A DNA stretch of 64,000 nucleotides from Acanthochlamys bracteata (GCA_019914995.1 CM034131.1:5178501-5242500), one strand, 5' to 3'; numbered from the stretch's first letter, positions 1-12,836 are shown. Notes: a model not told the origin generated them from the letters alone. Numbers and translations are program-made.

Positions 1-1
1 G

Positions 2-52
2 AGAGCTGAGTCGGCTTATCCATATTTAATGCATCGCTGGTTGACTGCTTGA
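2..52 (+). CDS. Possible C-terminal end of a gene cut by the left edge
   Basis: The first 50 bases read as an open frame ending in RWLTA and a TGA at 50-52. The next 300 bases look like a 3' UTR, with an AATAAA signal near 364. Sixteen codons are too few to identify a family, and an open frame this short can occur by chance. This is a tentative reading only. Confidence 0.2.
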   Translation, partial: RAESAYPYLMHRWLTA

Positions 53-1990
53 CTTGTATAATGTGCTTTCTTCCCTTGATTATAGAGCTTTCTCTTTCTG
101 TGAAAAAGGAAGATGATTTTTGCTCGTTGTAAATCTTCTTTTTGAATTGCTTTAGTGCGTTGTGAGTCCAGAGGATTCTTGAGGCAAGAAAAATTTTGTT
201 GTTGTTGAACCCAAGGCTCTGTCTCGAAACAGAGAAGTCTTCTTATGCTTCAGTGGTCAAGCAGCTGATTGTAATGTGACTATAGGATTCTCTGTTTCGT
301 ATGCTGTTTAATTTGCAGTAGCATAACAGTTGGTTGCATAGTGGCTGTTATTGTCTGTTATAAATAAAATGATCTTTATTTATCTAAACCTACAGAACTT
401 GATTTCAGATTATTAGTCTAATATAAATCATAGTTCTTAATTCTTTGTTATCATCAAAATTATCTTTATAGTTCCAACATTTGTGTTTCACTTAATCAAG
501 AGAAATCCAGCTGGTGCAAAGCATGAAGAATGGTAGCTGCAATAAAAGCTGAGCAAATACAGTTAAGTCCTTCTCAGGCTCTAATGGATAATAATTCGAA
601 CTTTGGTAGATCATGAAATTCATTACTGGCGACACACCCAAGCTACTGAATAATCCCAACATCCAAGAACTGATAACTGGAGGGTAATAACTAACTTACC
701 AAGGACCTAAATATGAAAATTGTACTAGATTCTTCTCATAATAGTTGAAGGGGAACAAACATGGACAGATTCCTGCTGCCTTGCATTGTATGTTTTAATG
801 AATCACATTTTGAGCACCCATCAAACCTGGAAAACAGACTGTGGTCATCTACTGTGATTAAGGGTTATATTTCACTTGCTTATTTTTTGAGGAACATCAA
901 TATCTCACTTCGTACAAATTGACTTAGCTCCAGCCTGCAGGTGGTGAGACACTATATGTTAAATGTCTTTCTTGAGCAAAGTAATTCACACTAACGGAAA
1001 CATAAAATAACTCATTTAGGGAGAAAATGCACAGAAAAGGAATCTTTATCCATATAAGAAAATGAAACAGAAAATTGCCACTCTGTAAAAAAATTTCTTT
1101 AACTTGGGAATATATGAACATAGAAGTCATTCTCCAATATGAATCTTTTTCAGAAACTACATAAGCAGTCCAACGGCTCAAAGCACAACAACATCTTGCT
1201 CTATTTGCACGAGAAGAAAAAGGGAAAATCAAATAGTTGATATAGGTATTTATTCAGTCTCAGGATACAAAGTATCTTTCTGAGAAGTAGGTATGGATTC
1301 AACAGGAAACAATATCTATTTCTTAACTAAAAGGAAGGAACAATATGTTTATCTGTCTTATACTCAAGACTAACTATGGATCTAATCTGTATCTCCCAAC
1401 CCAAATAAATATGAAAATTAGATCTATTTATGATTGTCTTAATATGGCTCCAATTTATGATTATCAACAACATGATTATCTGAAAGATTCAAAAAATTTA
1501 TTAACATGGATTAGACTACTACATATTTATATATCCTAACAGCAATTAGACCTGTTTAAACTATTATTCTTGTTTCCTGGGGCAGCATTCTATATAAACG
1601 GAAGACATCACATACATGTTATATTGAAAAGGAGATGCAAATTTTATGCACATTAACACCATATTAAGACAATCAATCGAATTTAATGAAGTACCAGGTA
1701 TAGAAAGCAGAAGTTAAATGACCTAATGCTCATTATAGGTAGAGAAATCATATCAGATATCAAACCTACAGGAAGGCATCTGGTATGCACCTTGTATTAA
1801 TTTTACTTGCATATTGTAGTAACACTTTAGTCCACAGGTGGCTTCAACAACTATAGGTACTAACACCTACAAGAACTGTTCTTAAGACAATATATCTTGA
1901 TCTTTGATGCTTCTCTCAACAAGGATAAGCAATCAAAGTAAAGCTTGATATTGCTCAGGAATTAATTTATGTTTGATCATGTTGACAAAA
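53..1990. other. Intergenic, no gene recognised
   Basis: AT-rich sequence with only short scattered open frames, none resembling a known protein, and no clear repeat structure. The first few hundred bases may be 3' UTR of a gene lying to the left. Confidence 0.5.
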
Positions 1991-1995
1991 TAAAA

Positions 1996-2165
1996 AATCT
2001 GGCATAAGCTTCTTCCTCACGCGCAACGTGGACCGCAAGAGCTGGCGTCAGGATTAGAACCTATTTTCCCCTTCTAAACTCTCTTGTACAGCCAGACGAA
2101 CGTCTATGCGGTTGCTTAACATTCACAAAATAGCCCACTCAAAAATCCAACTCTAATACCATGTG
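1996..2165 (-). repeat. Degenerate tRNA-related repeat (SINE or LTR-end remnant)
   Basis: On the minus strand this stretch holds a TGGTATTAGAG motif, which resembles an initiator-Met primer-binding sequence. Further on is GGTTCTAATCC, like a pol III B box. Both occur in old SINE or LTR-end repeats of plants. The borders are not visible and the class is not settled. Confidence 0.28.
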
Positions 2166-3278
2166 AATAAACAGACAGGAGAAATAGAACTACACCCTTA
2201 AAAACCAGTTATTAAGAGGAGGGTGCCATTCCCTTGTAAGTCCCCACAAGTCCAAACTAACTACCAATATGAGACTATTCTCACAAAGCTAACATGGTGG
2301 TTGCCAAATAACCTCTCTCATTTCTTTCTAATTAGGCAATTTTCCATCAGATAATATACAGGCATGAGCAAATAGACAAAGAAGCGAGAAACTAATGAGG
2401 ATTACCATGTAAAATAACACGCGTCCGAAAGGTTGCTATACTTTATGTATCATTCATGATGAGCACATCCTGGGACTCACAAAAGTAGCAAACAAACAGA
2501 AAAATCAACTTCTTGTGCATGCAAAACAAAAGCATGATAGTGTATGATGCTCTCTGCCTTCTGTTAATTTCCCCTGAGCATCCTTAGAAATCTCCAACTT
2601 TGGGAACATACTATGCCAAAGAATCAATCGTTTCATGGAATGCCTCAAAATTTTGTTCTCATCTCCAGTTTGGCCACAAATAGAAGTCCAAAGGAAAATC
2701 AAATATACATGCTGAAAGAGATAACTTTTTGTTGGCTTTATAGGGCAAATTAAGCTGATTTCTCTAATTATTATTAAAAGAGGAAAAAAAAAGGTTATGC
2801 AATGTGTATATCAATCAATTTTATCAGAACAATACCTTTAAGTCTCAAATCCATTTCAAATTTCTCATCACATATTATAAAAACAAGAATGAATAATTCA
2901 TAAAAGACAACAACCCAGAAAGAGTTCAATTCTTGCAACTAGGCCGTTAGGAACTAAATTGCGTAATCCCCTCAACCCAATGAGAATCGGCTAGCGGATG
3001 AGACAATCTTCACATTCTAGCAAAAGCTTAGAGAAGCAACTTAATTGAAATGCAGGAAACAGTGAGCAATTGTCTCAATTGGAAAAGGAATTCAAGACTT
3101 CATCAAAGAGAATTAGCTAATTAACAATTGAAGAAGAAGCAAGGCATCAAAAGAATAAAATTCTTTCCATTCATTAAATATGAACACAACCACTATATAA
3201 ATCTAGTCAAAATCCCACTAAACAGTTATCAATTATTCTTCAGGATAAAGAAGAAAAACAATTTAAAATCTTGCAGAT

Positions 3279-3659
3279 TCACCGGAAGAACTCGTGCGTA
3301 ATCGCATCATCGACACACCTCCACGACTCCTGCATGAGTTCAGGGCTAAGTCTGAACATGAGAACGCAAAATTCCATCTGATTCAACGCTCCATCACCAT
3401 CTAAATCACCTTCGTCCATCATCGATTTCAATTCTTCTTCAGTTAAATTCTCAAGCCCTAGCACTCCAGCGTTTCGTCGGAGGCTATCAAGTGTGATGAG
3501 ACCTTTGGAAGCGTCCATGAGTAGATTGAACCCGTTGCAGAGCTCCTGCATCAATCCTTCACTACCCAATTTCTCTGCCATTGTTGGCAACAAGTCTTCA
3601 AAGTCCATCAACGATTGCATCTGTTGTTGCTGTTGTTGTTGTTTCCTTGCTGATGCCAT
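3279..3659 (-). CDS. KIC/PBP1-like single EF-hand calcium-binding protein
   Basis: Intronless 126-residue protein. The start is placed at the MASARK methionine; an in-frame ATG 11 codons upstream would add a short hydrophobic stretch unlike the family. A glutamine run sits at residues 7-13. One canonical EF-hand loop, DLDGDGALNQME, has Asp at positions 1, 3 and 5, Gly at 6 and Glu at 12, followed by a hydrophobic FCVLMFRLSPELM helix. The length and single EF-hand match plant KIC (partner of kinesin-like calmodulin-binding protein) and PBP1 (PINOID-binding protein), small cytosolic calcium sensors; which of the two it equals cannot be told. It stands alone, with a TATA-like box about 95 bp upstream and a TTG/CAA-rich leader. 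The reading frame is intact. The family call is firm and the partner is inferred. Confidence 0.85.
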   Translation of the reverse strand: MASARKQQQQQQQMQSLMDFEDLLPTMAEKLGSEGLMQELCNGFNLLMDASKGLITLDSLRRNAGVLGLENLTEEELKSMMDEGDLDGDGALNQMEFCVLMFRLSPELMQESWRCVDDAITHEFFR

Positions 3660-3750
3660 TACAAGATAAGAAGAGCTGATCAGAGAAAGCACGAGATTTT
3701 TGTTGTTGTTGTCGTTGTTGTTTTTGAATGTTGGAAGAAGATGGAGGTGT

Positions 3751-3760
3751 TATATATAAA
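3751..3760 (-). promoter_or_regulatory. TATA-like box of the EF-hand gene
   Basis: Read on the minus strand this is TTTATATATA, about 92-101 bp before the ATG. The spacing suits a plant core promoter with a leader of about 60-70 bases. The leader carries a trinucleotide run (positions about 3700-3722). Confidence 0.45.
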
Positions 3761-3769
3761 GAGGACTAA

Positions 3770-5540
3770 AAGTTGAAGAAACAGTTTCGAGGAAGGAAGA
3801 GACAGACTGGGAATAGAGCTGGAACGAACAAACAAACCGTAGCGTTCAACGTAAGAAGAAACTGCTGGACAAGTTCGCAGAGATGTAAAAGAAAAAGGGC
3901 TAAAGAAACGCGGGTAGTGGCATGGCAAAAAGGATTCTTTTGTTATTTATATAAATAATTGGTTCAATCTGAAACCATAGATCAGATCCTATTCCGCTAT
4001 TCTGATAAATAAACAAGAATATCTGTAATTTTAACCCTTGTATTTCTGTATAATTAGTTTTAGGGCCATAATGCTGCTGCCGTTGATGTTATACCAAGTC
4101 TTTTGGGTGGAAGTTTCTGCGCATTGAAAAAGACGGCTGTGATGTGAACTACTAAACTACTAGGAAATTTAATCAAATGGTTGAAAGTTTCCAAGTGATG
4201 ACTTCTGCTTTGCATGAACGAAGAAAAACAAATTAAGTCAACGCTATGAAACACGTTCTTTCTTTTTCAAGAAGATATTCTTTTCTAATAAGATATAAAT
4301 TAAGAAAACCATAGATTAAATAAAGTCATTGACAGATCCAAATCGAACCGTCCAAATTAATTCAAAAATTATTGATTCGTAATTCAAACCGATCCAAATT
4401 TCTAAATTAACTAGATCTAAGATCGATTCGGTTTGACTCAGATCGACCCAAGCGATTTTCAAATTAACTCGTCGATTTGACCGTTCAAATCAACACAAAC
4501 TGAACTAGATTTTTTTTGTTCTTTTATCTTCTTCTTCACATTCTTGATTTTCTTCTTTTGAGTTTGTCCGCCGTTGTTCTTCTAAGTTCCCACTAGTTCA
4601 GCTTTTTCTTTAGCTACTCTACCGTTTTTCCTCTTTCTAGTGGGTTGTTCTTCTACACAGGCACCCACTTTTTGAGATTGTATTACTCTGTTTTTAAATG
4701 TATTCAGTAGGTGGACGAATTTTTTTTTAAAATTTTTTGTTTCTCTTTTGTGTATCTCTCTTCTCTTGATCTTGTGTTTTTTTTTCTTAATGGATTGTAG
4801 TTAGAGTCTTGTAGTTAGAAATTCGGTTCTAATTTAATAATCAACTTCGACGGATTATATTCTTTTCTAATTCTTTTCAATTATATGCTTTTATCAGTCT
4901 GCAAAACTAACTAGCATTTCTTTGAATTTTGTTTCTTCTTGTTTTCTTCATCTCGATTTTTTCCGATCATTTGGCGAAGTAAGAATTTTAATTGATTTAT
5001 TATTTATGCGATCTTCTGATTTTTGTTATTGTTGTAAATTTAGTAGAAAAGTTTTGATTTTGGATTTCCTACTTTTTTCCTATCTTTCTTTTCTAATTTC
5101 TTGAAAGTTGTCACTTATAGTTGCGTTAAGACTTCTTGTTAGAGCTTCCCTAATTTTTTGTGTGGAAGATGAACTTCTTGTTTGATATATTTTCTTTAAT
5201 AGGTATTGTCTTAATTTTGTGTGGAAGATGAACTTTCTTATATCTAAACTATTGCGAATTTTTTGAAATTTATGTTAATTATCCTTTTACATCATCGTTT
5301 CAGTTGGATGAATCTTGTGACTTGTAACTAATATGTCTTTGATAGGAAACTCTAGAGGTATTCAATGGTGCTAGCAAAGGGACGTACACAATTAGGGTTG
5401 GGCAGGATGAATGACGTTCTTCACAGAAGTGGGGTATGTTAGTTTCATGAGATAGTAATGCCACTGAATTCATATACCGCTCAAAAATATAGAATCTGTC
5501 ACTTACAAATACATACACATTCCAGCACCAAACAATATGA
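3770..5540. other. Spacer with degenerate AT-rich repeat, no gene
   Basis: No supported coding region. Positions 4325-4500 carry many copies of a GATCCAAATCGA-like word, the same style of sequence found inside the hAT-like elements at 33.3 and 54.2 kb. From 4510 to 5290 the sequence is T-rich and could be leader or intron of an unseen gene, but no exon is recognisable. Confidence 0.4.
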
Positions 5541-5729
5541 GACTAATTAGGGGTGTTGATTGTTAAGTCCACTAAGTTAAAATCTACTTAGCCCAACACA
5601 AGGTGAATTGTTGGCCCATTATTAGTTATCATGTTTTTCACTTGGACATCATCTCTAAACCTCTTCACTATTAATTCAGACCTAACCTAGTTTGAAGGCT
5701 CAACAATCTCTCCATCCAACAACACGTCA

Positions 5730-6360
5730 ACTAGCAAATTCGGGCCGGGCTAAATGGATCAGCTCGCGGGCCAGTCAAATGGCTCGTGGTTTGACCCGTC
5801 CGGCCCATAAACAGTAACAAAATCGGATCGACCCAGGCTGGTCCAACAGATAGTATCGGGCTGATATTGTCGGCCCGTTATACTGCTCGTCCTTCTAAAT
5901 ACTATACGCGTTGATCGGTCAACGACGACCCATTGACATGGTCAACATTGACCAGGTCAATTTCATGACCTACATAGAAAAGGTGGCTGACGGGCTTTCT
6001 CCTAGATCAAAGTAGATCAGCTTGACGAATTCGTCAATCGAATCGGGCACCCCTCGAATGAAAATAGGTGGCTTCTTTCTACAACCCTCTTTAGTTGATA
6101 GGATTGGCATAATAATTTTTTTTTTATTATAATAAAGAATATTTATCATTATTTTTATATTAATCATAATTTAAAAAATTATTTTAAAATTTTTATTGTT
6201 TATTTATTATATAAATAAATAATAAAAAGGATAAACAGATTGGGCTAGGTCATAAAAATTGTAACTAGGCCGACCCGATCTATTCATTTTGGCCTGAGCG
6301 GGTCGAGCCGGGCTAGCTGCAAATATGACCCGACCGGTCTGTTCATATTTGCATCTCTAA
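5730..6360. repeat. Non-autonomous repeat rich in GGCC/GACCCG words
   Basis: GC-richer blocks at 5735-5960 and 6240-6350 (CGGGCCGGGC, GACCCGATC, GGTCGAGCCGG) flank a very AT-rich core. The right end, ...ATTTGCATCTCTA, resembles plant hAT-type MITE ends of the TAGRGRTGGCAAAT kind. The left end is uncertain and no clear target duplication was found. Confidence 0.35.
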
Positions 6361-6424
6361 CTGTATCTCAACGGACTCTGATACTAATTATAGAGTCGGA
6401 TCTTCAAACTAAAATGATTAATTG

Positions 6425-7620
6425 TTGAAATTTTAAGGTTGATTTTGATGATAACAAGAAATTAATAATTATAGTTTATAATTTAGGATAGACTAATCAG
6501 CTAAAATCAAATTCTATATGTTTTTATAAACATGATTTATCCTACTCATAATTGACAATAAGCTAGCTACAGTATAAGGAGATCCTTCAGTTAGAGATAG
6601 CCACTAAACAGGCAGCTAACTGTATGTGATATCCTTCATGAGGAGTAAGGACGAAAAATTCACATAAGTATGAAAGCTAAGCAACAAGATAATCCAATAA
6701 AAAAAAAAGAGCATATACAAATAGGGAAGCAGTCAGTCATATAGATGCTACATCCTTATTGTTAAGTAAGAAATCGACCCAAGAGGATTATTGCTTTCAA
6801 CGGCATTTCAAATTGAAGCTCCAATTAGCTGAAGACTCAAACGAAGCATGTGTACATCAATAGAGCTAATTTAGTGTGCCAGTAATATATCTATGTCAAG
6901 AGCAAGACAAAATGCACAATAAACACAAGATCAAATTTATGGAGTAAGGAGCTAATAGAGAGTAACACACGGTGAACCTCACAAATCATTTCAATATTCA
7001 CATTTTTATAGATATTACAGAAGAGTACATAAATCACGTTACAAAGATAAAGACGATCTTCTAAGTATAAGCAGAAGACCTATAATGATTCAATTTACAA
7101 GCTTATTTACTGAAGAACAAAATTGAGTCATGGAGCTAAACAACCGGATCGTTGACAAAAGCAGCTCAATATATCTGTCAGTTCGCGGGAACAACACTAT
7201 CTAGATTAACAAATTCACATCAGAAACTTGTAATCTCATCCTCAAGTCAGAAATTTGTAAGCCTATTCACTAGAGTCCACTCAAAGGAGGACGCTATCTC
7301 AATTGAAGCAAGTGGCAACCGTTTAAACAGGATTTTTAAATTCGCACACATATGTATTTAATGCTAATGGAAAACCTTATTCCAGTCTAGCTGAGTGAAA
7401 TCAAATGATGGCTCGATTGAAATACTGCTAAATATCAACAACTGAAACTAAAAGATGAAAATTATCTTGAGGTCAGCTACCGTGGAGGAAACTCCAACGG
7501 GAAAACTGCAAGAAGCTCAAGCTTGTAAGCTGTGAATATTTGTCTTGTATAAGAAAACCTACAAAGACAAGTGTACTTGGTAAATCACGTTTCCTTCGAT
7601 GAGTGTAGCTTATTTAACGT
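6425..7620. repeat. Possible long-terminal-repeat-like stretch
   Basis: The start TGTTGAAATTTTAAGG followed by TTGATTTTGATGATAACAAG is a common opening of Copia (SIRE/Maximus-like) LTRs. About 1.2 kb without coding potential follows. No matching partner LTR was found, so a solo LTR or a fragment is possible. Low certainty. Confidence 0.25.
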
Positions 7621-7639
7621 ATAGTGAATTTACAACTCT

Positions 7640-8350
7640 TATCTTAATACTTTGTTTGCAGCCTTCCAGTGATCATGTTTTGAATTATTTTGATATCAAC
7701 GTAGCATTCGGATGACAAAACTGATGTCGGGTCTAGTAAAATTCTGAGCATACATTAGGCTCCCAACAACAGATGCATAAGGAATATCTTTTATTTGTTT
7801 GCGTTCCAATTCATTATTTGGACATTGCATAAGGCTAAATTTGTCACATTTCTGGATTGGAATAACACTTGCCTGGCAATTTTTCATTCCAAATCTCTCT
7901 AAAACTTTATTGACATATGCTTTCTGAGACAACCCTAATAATCAATGTGATCGATCTCGATAAATTTTAATATTAATCATAAAAATTGCCTCTCCCATAT
8001 CTTTCATTTTAAAATTCCTAGAAAGAAATTTCTTAGTCTCATGTAATAGACCAAAATCATTTGTAGCAAGTAAGATATCATCAACATACTGAATTAGACA
8101 TAAATTTGCTCACACTGATCTTTAGATATATACACCAATCAATAGTGTTTTTTTAAATCCAAAAGAGGTGATAGTATCATTAAATTTAAAATACCATTGT
8201 CGGAAAGTTTGCTTAAATCCGTATATTGAGATCTTAAGTTTACATACCAACTTTTTTTTTCCTTCAACCAAGAAACCCTCAGGTTGACGCATATATACTT
8301 TCTCATCTAAATTCCCATCTAAAAAGGCGATTTTTACATCCATTTAATAT
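7640..8350 (-). mobile_element. Copia (Ty1-like) pol fragment, broken
   Basis: A fossil piece of Ty1/Copia reverse transcriptase on the minus strand. The early part of the domain lies near 8120-8343 and the later part near 7640-7932. Gag, protease, integrase and RNase H are absent here. The piece carries several breaks and is old. Two copies of a 20-bp word lie on either side of it (7417-7436 and 8418-8437). Confidence 0.75.
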
Positions 8351-8439
8351 AATTGTAAATCATAATGAGTTACCAAAGCCATGATTATTCAAAGTGACAT
8401 TTCTTGAAAATGTCATTTTGAAATACTGCTAAATATCTC

Positions 8440-10150
8440 ATTATGATTTCGCTGCTGTCATTAGTAAGTGCATCGAATTTTTCAGTTATGAGTGCTAAAT
8501 CAAAATCTAGTACACCTAACTGAAACTGAATTTGCTCACATCAGTCAGAGAAATTAAGTCTGTTGAATAGTGATACAAACGTAGCATGCAAATGCAAAGA
8601 AACAGGAATAGATGCTGCAAAATTAATAAATGCTCGCAAATTAATCTTTGACTTTCAAACTTTTAAATAAATAATACTGATTCAAACCATTCATTTAAGC
8701 AATAAATGTATATCGAAGTTCTCCTTTGGGTGAAGCAACGACATCAATATAAACAATAATGATGCTAAAATAAAAATTTCACTTAATTTGATAATTAAAT
8801 ATACTTAAATTAGACATGTTTGTTATATTTGAATATACAAAACAAATCTAATAAAATATATAAATCACCACGTCATGTTTATGAAATGTAAAAACTACTA
8901 ATCAATGTTTGAATGATTCTAAATGTCTTATAATCGTAAACTTTAATTATTTATAAAATATTTAACATAATGTCATATCAATTATAAGCATCACATACTT
9001 ATGGATAATATATATATATATATATATAATTTGAAATTCATGACATCTTATGATTTGGTCACTTTGGTGACTAACAAATCATCATAATGCGAATTCAAAT
9101 TGACATATAAATCCTATATTTTGAAATTTACAAAAACTTACGATTTGGCCACAATGGTGACTAACAAATCATCATAATGTAAATTCAAATTATATAATTA
9201 ATAGTTGCAAGAAATTAATTTATATATAAAATATTACAATATAAATTTCTTCTAGCAACATATCACATAAACTACTATATAATAGCATACAATTCATGAT
9301 GCTAATAGTTTAATTGGCAAAATTTATATATACTTAATAAAAGAATGCAGAAATTTTAAATTAATAAATACCAACAGCAGCAGAAAATATAAATTCACAA
9401 AACAAATAATTTTAGGATTTTCATAATCAAGAGAAAAGAAAAAATCTTTGATGAAAAATCATCGGTTTCTAAAACCTTCGCTCAGATATCACATGTTAGA
9501 TAATATCATTACTCTATTTAATATCATAATTTATATAGAACATAACTTATAATTTAAAAACTTAATGATTTTTACATAAATTAAATAAGAGAAACATAAT
9601 TTGATTCATAACGTTTATTTTCAATTAGTTGTTTATATTTAAAAAACTTGATTTCTCCCTATTGATCTTTATTTGATTATAAAGATTTACTTGTGATGAA
9701 ATTGACAACAAACCTTAAATATAGATTAAGATATAGAAAAGAATAAGCATTCATTTAAAAATATATTTATAACCCACAACTATTATAGTGGGTAGTTGTC
9801 ATAATTTTTTTCAAATGAAAAGTTATTGTAATCTTCTATTGTGGGTAATTTTAATAACTCTTTAACCAATATGATATTATTATTATTTATTAAATTAAGT
9901 ATTACACATGGGCTACATCTAATTTATATATATGTATATGTTAATAAAAATTGAATTTGTTTTTTAAATAGAACATAAAGTAAGTTGTGTTTAAAAAAAT
10001 TACTTACTTTAAAGCACTCCCAAAATTCCGAAGGAATTTGAGTGCACGTGTGAATGATGGTTGGATTATCGAGCCTTTAAATGGGCCTAACTATGTAAAC
10101 AGTTTTGGTCCACTTTTCTTTTGATAAGACCAGTTTAGGGCTGTACCCTC
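8440..10150. other. AT-rich spacer with a TA run and a short tandem duplication
   Basis: No coding region is visible. A (TA)n run lies at about 9008-9028. A primer-binding-like TGATATCTGAGC (minus strand) near 9480-9495 hints at further LTR-element debris upstream of the Copia fragment, but no LTR pair was found. Confidence 0.4.
9031..9191. repeat. Tandem duplication, two 71-bp units 90 bp apart
   Basis: Units at 9031-9101 and 9121-9191 share TTGAAATT at the start, then GTGACTAACAAATCATCATAA and AATTCAAATT, with a few substitutions between them. Confidence 0.7.
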
Positions 10151-10849
10151 TTTTATCTCAGTGATCGCCGAGTGTCTATTATTAACTGAACAAAGTAAAC
10201 AAAAATTGATTTATTATCATTTATTCTTCTAGTTTCAATTGATCTAATGAAATTTGGAAGATGATTCGAGGACTTGGGTTCTTCAATGAAACAATTGCCA
10301 GCATTCCAAAACGATTGTTATCCCCCTAATGTAAGTCTATTGAATCGAAGAACTGTCTTTTTTGGAAATTGTTCTCCTTTTTTTTTGCTAGCACTTGCTG
10401 AGAGAGTAAGTTACTGAAACTCTTTGAAGATTTGATTAAGCTTGTTTACTAGTAGTAATCACGTTCTGTGGTGATAGCAAAAGTGGATTTTGGCTTGATT
10501 TTAGGTCCTCTATTGAAACTTTAACACTGAAAATATTACGACAGAATTGCTTGTCGCTATGATTTGTTCTGAAAATTTTGTCAAAGCATTGATAGCGTAT
10601 AGTGCCAATTTGAGTTTTGAAGGTTCAATCTGAATTCACGTACACAGACGTTTCTGTTGACTTTCTTATGTTGTGTGTGTTTCTGTCTGTCTCATTTTTT
10701 ATATATTTTATTTTTTATTATTTTATGTTTAGAGCGCCAAGCATTGCCTCCATAGACTAAAAGAGAAACTTATGTCATAGAGTAATTAATTCAAAAAGGT
10801 TGTTACGAAAGTGCACACCAGATAGAGGAAAAAGATGAAACGTCCTCAC

Positions 10850-11560
10850 TCTCTTCTCTATGGAAAGGTGCTCAAAATCCAACAGCATTTTGCTGGCTGA
10901 TTGCACTAGGAATGTTGGAGATGATAGCAGGATTTACTTTTGGTTCGATAACTATTTCATTGGTATGTTTCTTCATCCTAATGCCAGAACTCCTGCATGA
11001 TTGCTATTGATCCATGGTGCATGCTATGTTCAATCCCGATGCAGTTTCGTTAATGGTATTCGAAACCTGTGGTCACGGAAGATGGATGCAACTTACACAT
11101 ATCTAGACTACTACTGCTCCTATCTTACCTAGAGTGGAAGCTGCTTAGAAACACCGATGACTACTATCTGACTTGGAGATGGGAGAAAGGGAAGAGCTTC
11201 ACGTTCAGAGTTTCTCAAAATTTACACAGGTAGTGGAGTTTGCGGCTGGTTTCTCAAAAACTCTACACAGGGTTCTAATGTGAGATAACCTCATAATGAG
11301 GTTAGTTGATTTTCCAAATTCAATATGCATCAAGCTGTTGATGATTCAGATCATCTTTTTCTTCATTGTCGATTCACTTCACAAGTTTATATGCCCTTTG
11401 CAGCTGCTTTACAAATACCAGCTCTCCATTCAACTAGTAACGAAGCCATTTTTAGATTGAGGGAAAAATATATTAGCTCTAGAAAAAGGTGAATTTGGGA
11501 CGTTGTTGTCACAGCAATCCTTTGGAGCATTTAGGATGAAAGTAATTGAACAATATCTTA
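10850..11560 (+). mobile_element. LINE-type (non-LTR) reverse-transcriptase C-terminal fragment, zf-RVT region
   Basis: Broken frames on the plus strand match the end of plant LINE polyproteins. Near 10910 there is GDDSRIYFWFDNYF, like the 'VGDGSRIRFWxDNW' motif. Near 11345 there is SDHLFLHCRFTSQV, the signature of the zf-RVT zinc-binding domain. Near 11500 there is VVVTAILWSIWDESN, matching the usual 'W.LVWAIWKERN' end. The pieces lie in different frames with stops between, so it is dead. No poly-A tail or target duplication was located, and reverse-transcriptase motifs further upstream are absent. Confidence 0.6.
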
Positions 11561-11569
11561 TTGTAAGCT

Positions 11570-12836
11570 CTAAAAAGCCTCTGAATGGTCCAGTGTCTAT
11601 ACTACACTGAATGGAACCCGTATAAATGTTTGTTGCATACTGAAGTATTGCATATATTTCTTAGATTCTGTGCTCATCATAAAGTTAAGGAATTTGGTAC
11701 CTTCACCAGAGAAGGTAAGTGCTTCGTGCTAACCATATGAAATAGAAGAACATAGGCAGTTTTTGAAATAGGACTGTAACCTTCTCTTTATGTAATATCT
11801 GTTGTGTATTTCAATGTATTAAAAACTTTCCATTTGTACAAGTCCACTTAAGTTGACAACAGTTTATACTCTTCCTAGGTGTTCTGATTGTCTTCTTTCA
11901 CCCATATTGTGCTTATTGCAGTTTCAAACTGTATCAGGTTAATGCTCTTTTAAGATGGTTCTTGCTGCCACTCTCAGAATCCACCTCCTTGAAAGTTGGA
12001 CAGAGTAAGTCTCATTTTCGGCAACTAGGACAGAATAAGTTTAGGCAATTAGTTTACAGTTTTCTTCTTGTATTGACAAACTTTGGTCACTACACTTTCT
12101 TTAGATTTTTTTGAAGGTGAGTCATGTCTACTGAAAATTTCATGCGCTACAAGAGATGACGTTTGAGTTAAACATCCACCTGTGGCTATTTGGGATGGGC
12201 GCAAGTCAGTATATAGAAGGGTGTGCCTAATGTTGCTATTGATTATTTTCTTTTGAGTATTCAGAAATAGAACAGTTGTTTCACTTCAGCGCTGCAACCA
12301 TGGATTCAAATAGAGGAGGCGTTTAACGACGGTTGGATAATCACCATTAATTTTTCTCAGGTTACCCTTTTATATTATTGTTTTCTTATTTAAGGTGGTT
12401 GTAGATATCTTTATGAAATACTTTTACTCTGGATCAAACTTTTTCTAAAGTTCTCCCATATGAATACATGTACTTCTTGAAAGTTGAAATATCATACTTG
12501 TACTCCCTTGGAATCCTTTAGCTTAGGCCTTCATGTTACTGCTATACATACGAAGATATAATGCCCTGAAGCGTCTTAATGATTTCTTAGAAGTACGATC
12601 AGTAGTCTCTTTTATCTTTGATCTATTCAACATATTGTATTTACATCCCTTGCTGAGGAAAATGAAGTAACACTTCAAATTTACAGTTAACACAAAAAAG
12701 ATCAAGAAGCCAAAGGCCATGGGAACTCATAGGTCTAAGGAGGCTTATCTGGACTGTGTAGATGAACTGTTGAAGATGTGGTACTTGGCAACCATTTACC
12801 AAAACTGTGGAATCATTCATCTTCTAGAACAATCTG
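11570..12836. other. Spacer; right part is 3' flank of RLK gene A
   Basis: No gene is visible. Positions about 12600-12800 are clearly similar to 23585-23780 just downstream of RLK gene B, including the shared word CATGGGAACTCA. The duplication that made A and B therefore included their 3' flanks. Confidence 0.6.

Noticed and set aside
924-1232. 102-residue minus-strand frame
   Set aside because: No recognisable domain, no promoter or splice context; composition like random AT-rich DNA.
3680-3928. Minus-strand 82-residue frame with a threonine run
   Set aside because: It covers the promoter and leader of the EF-hand gene; the run is the trinucleotide repeat read in another frame.
9008-9028. 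TA run as a possible fourth foldback-element site
   Set aside because: No GATAGAGGCAC-type ends or inverted arms adjoin it.
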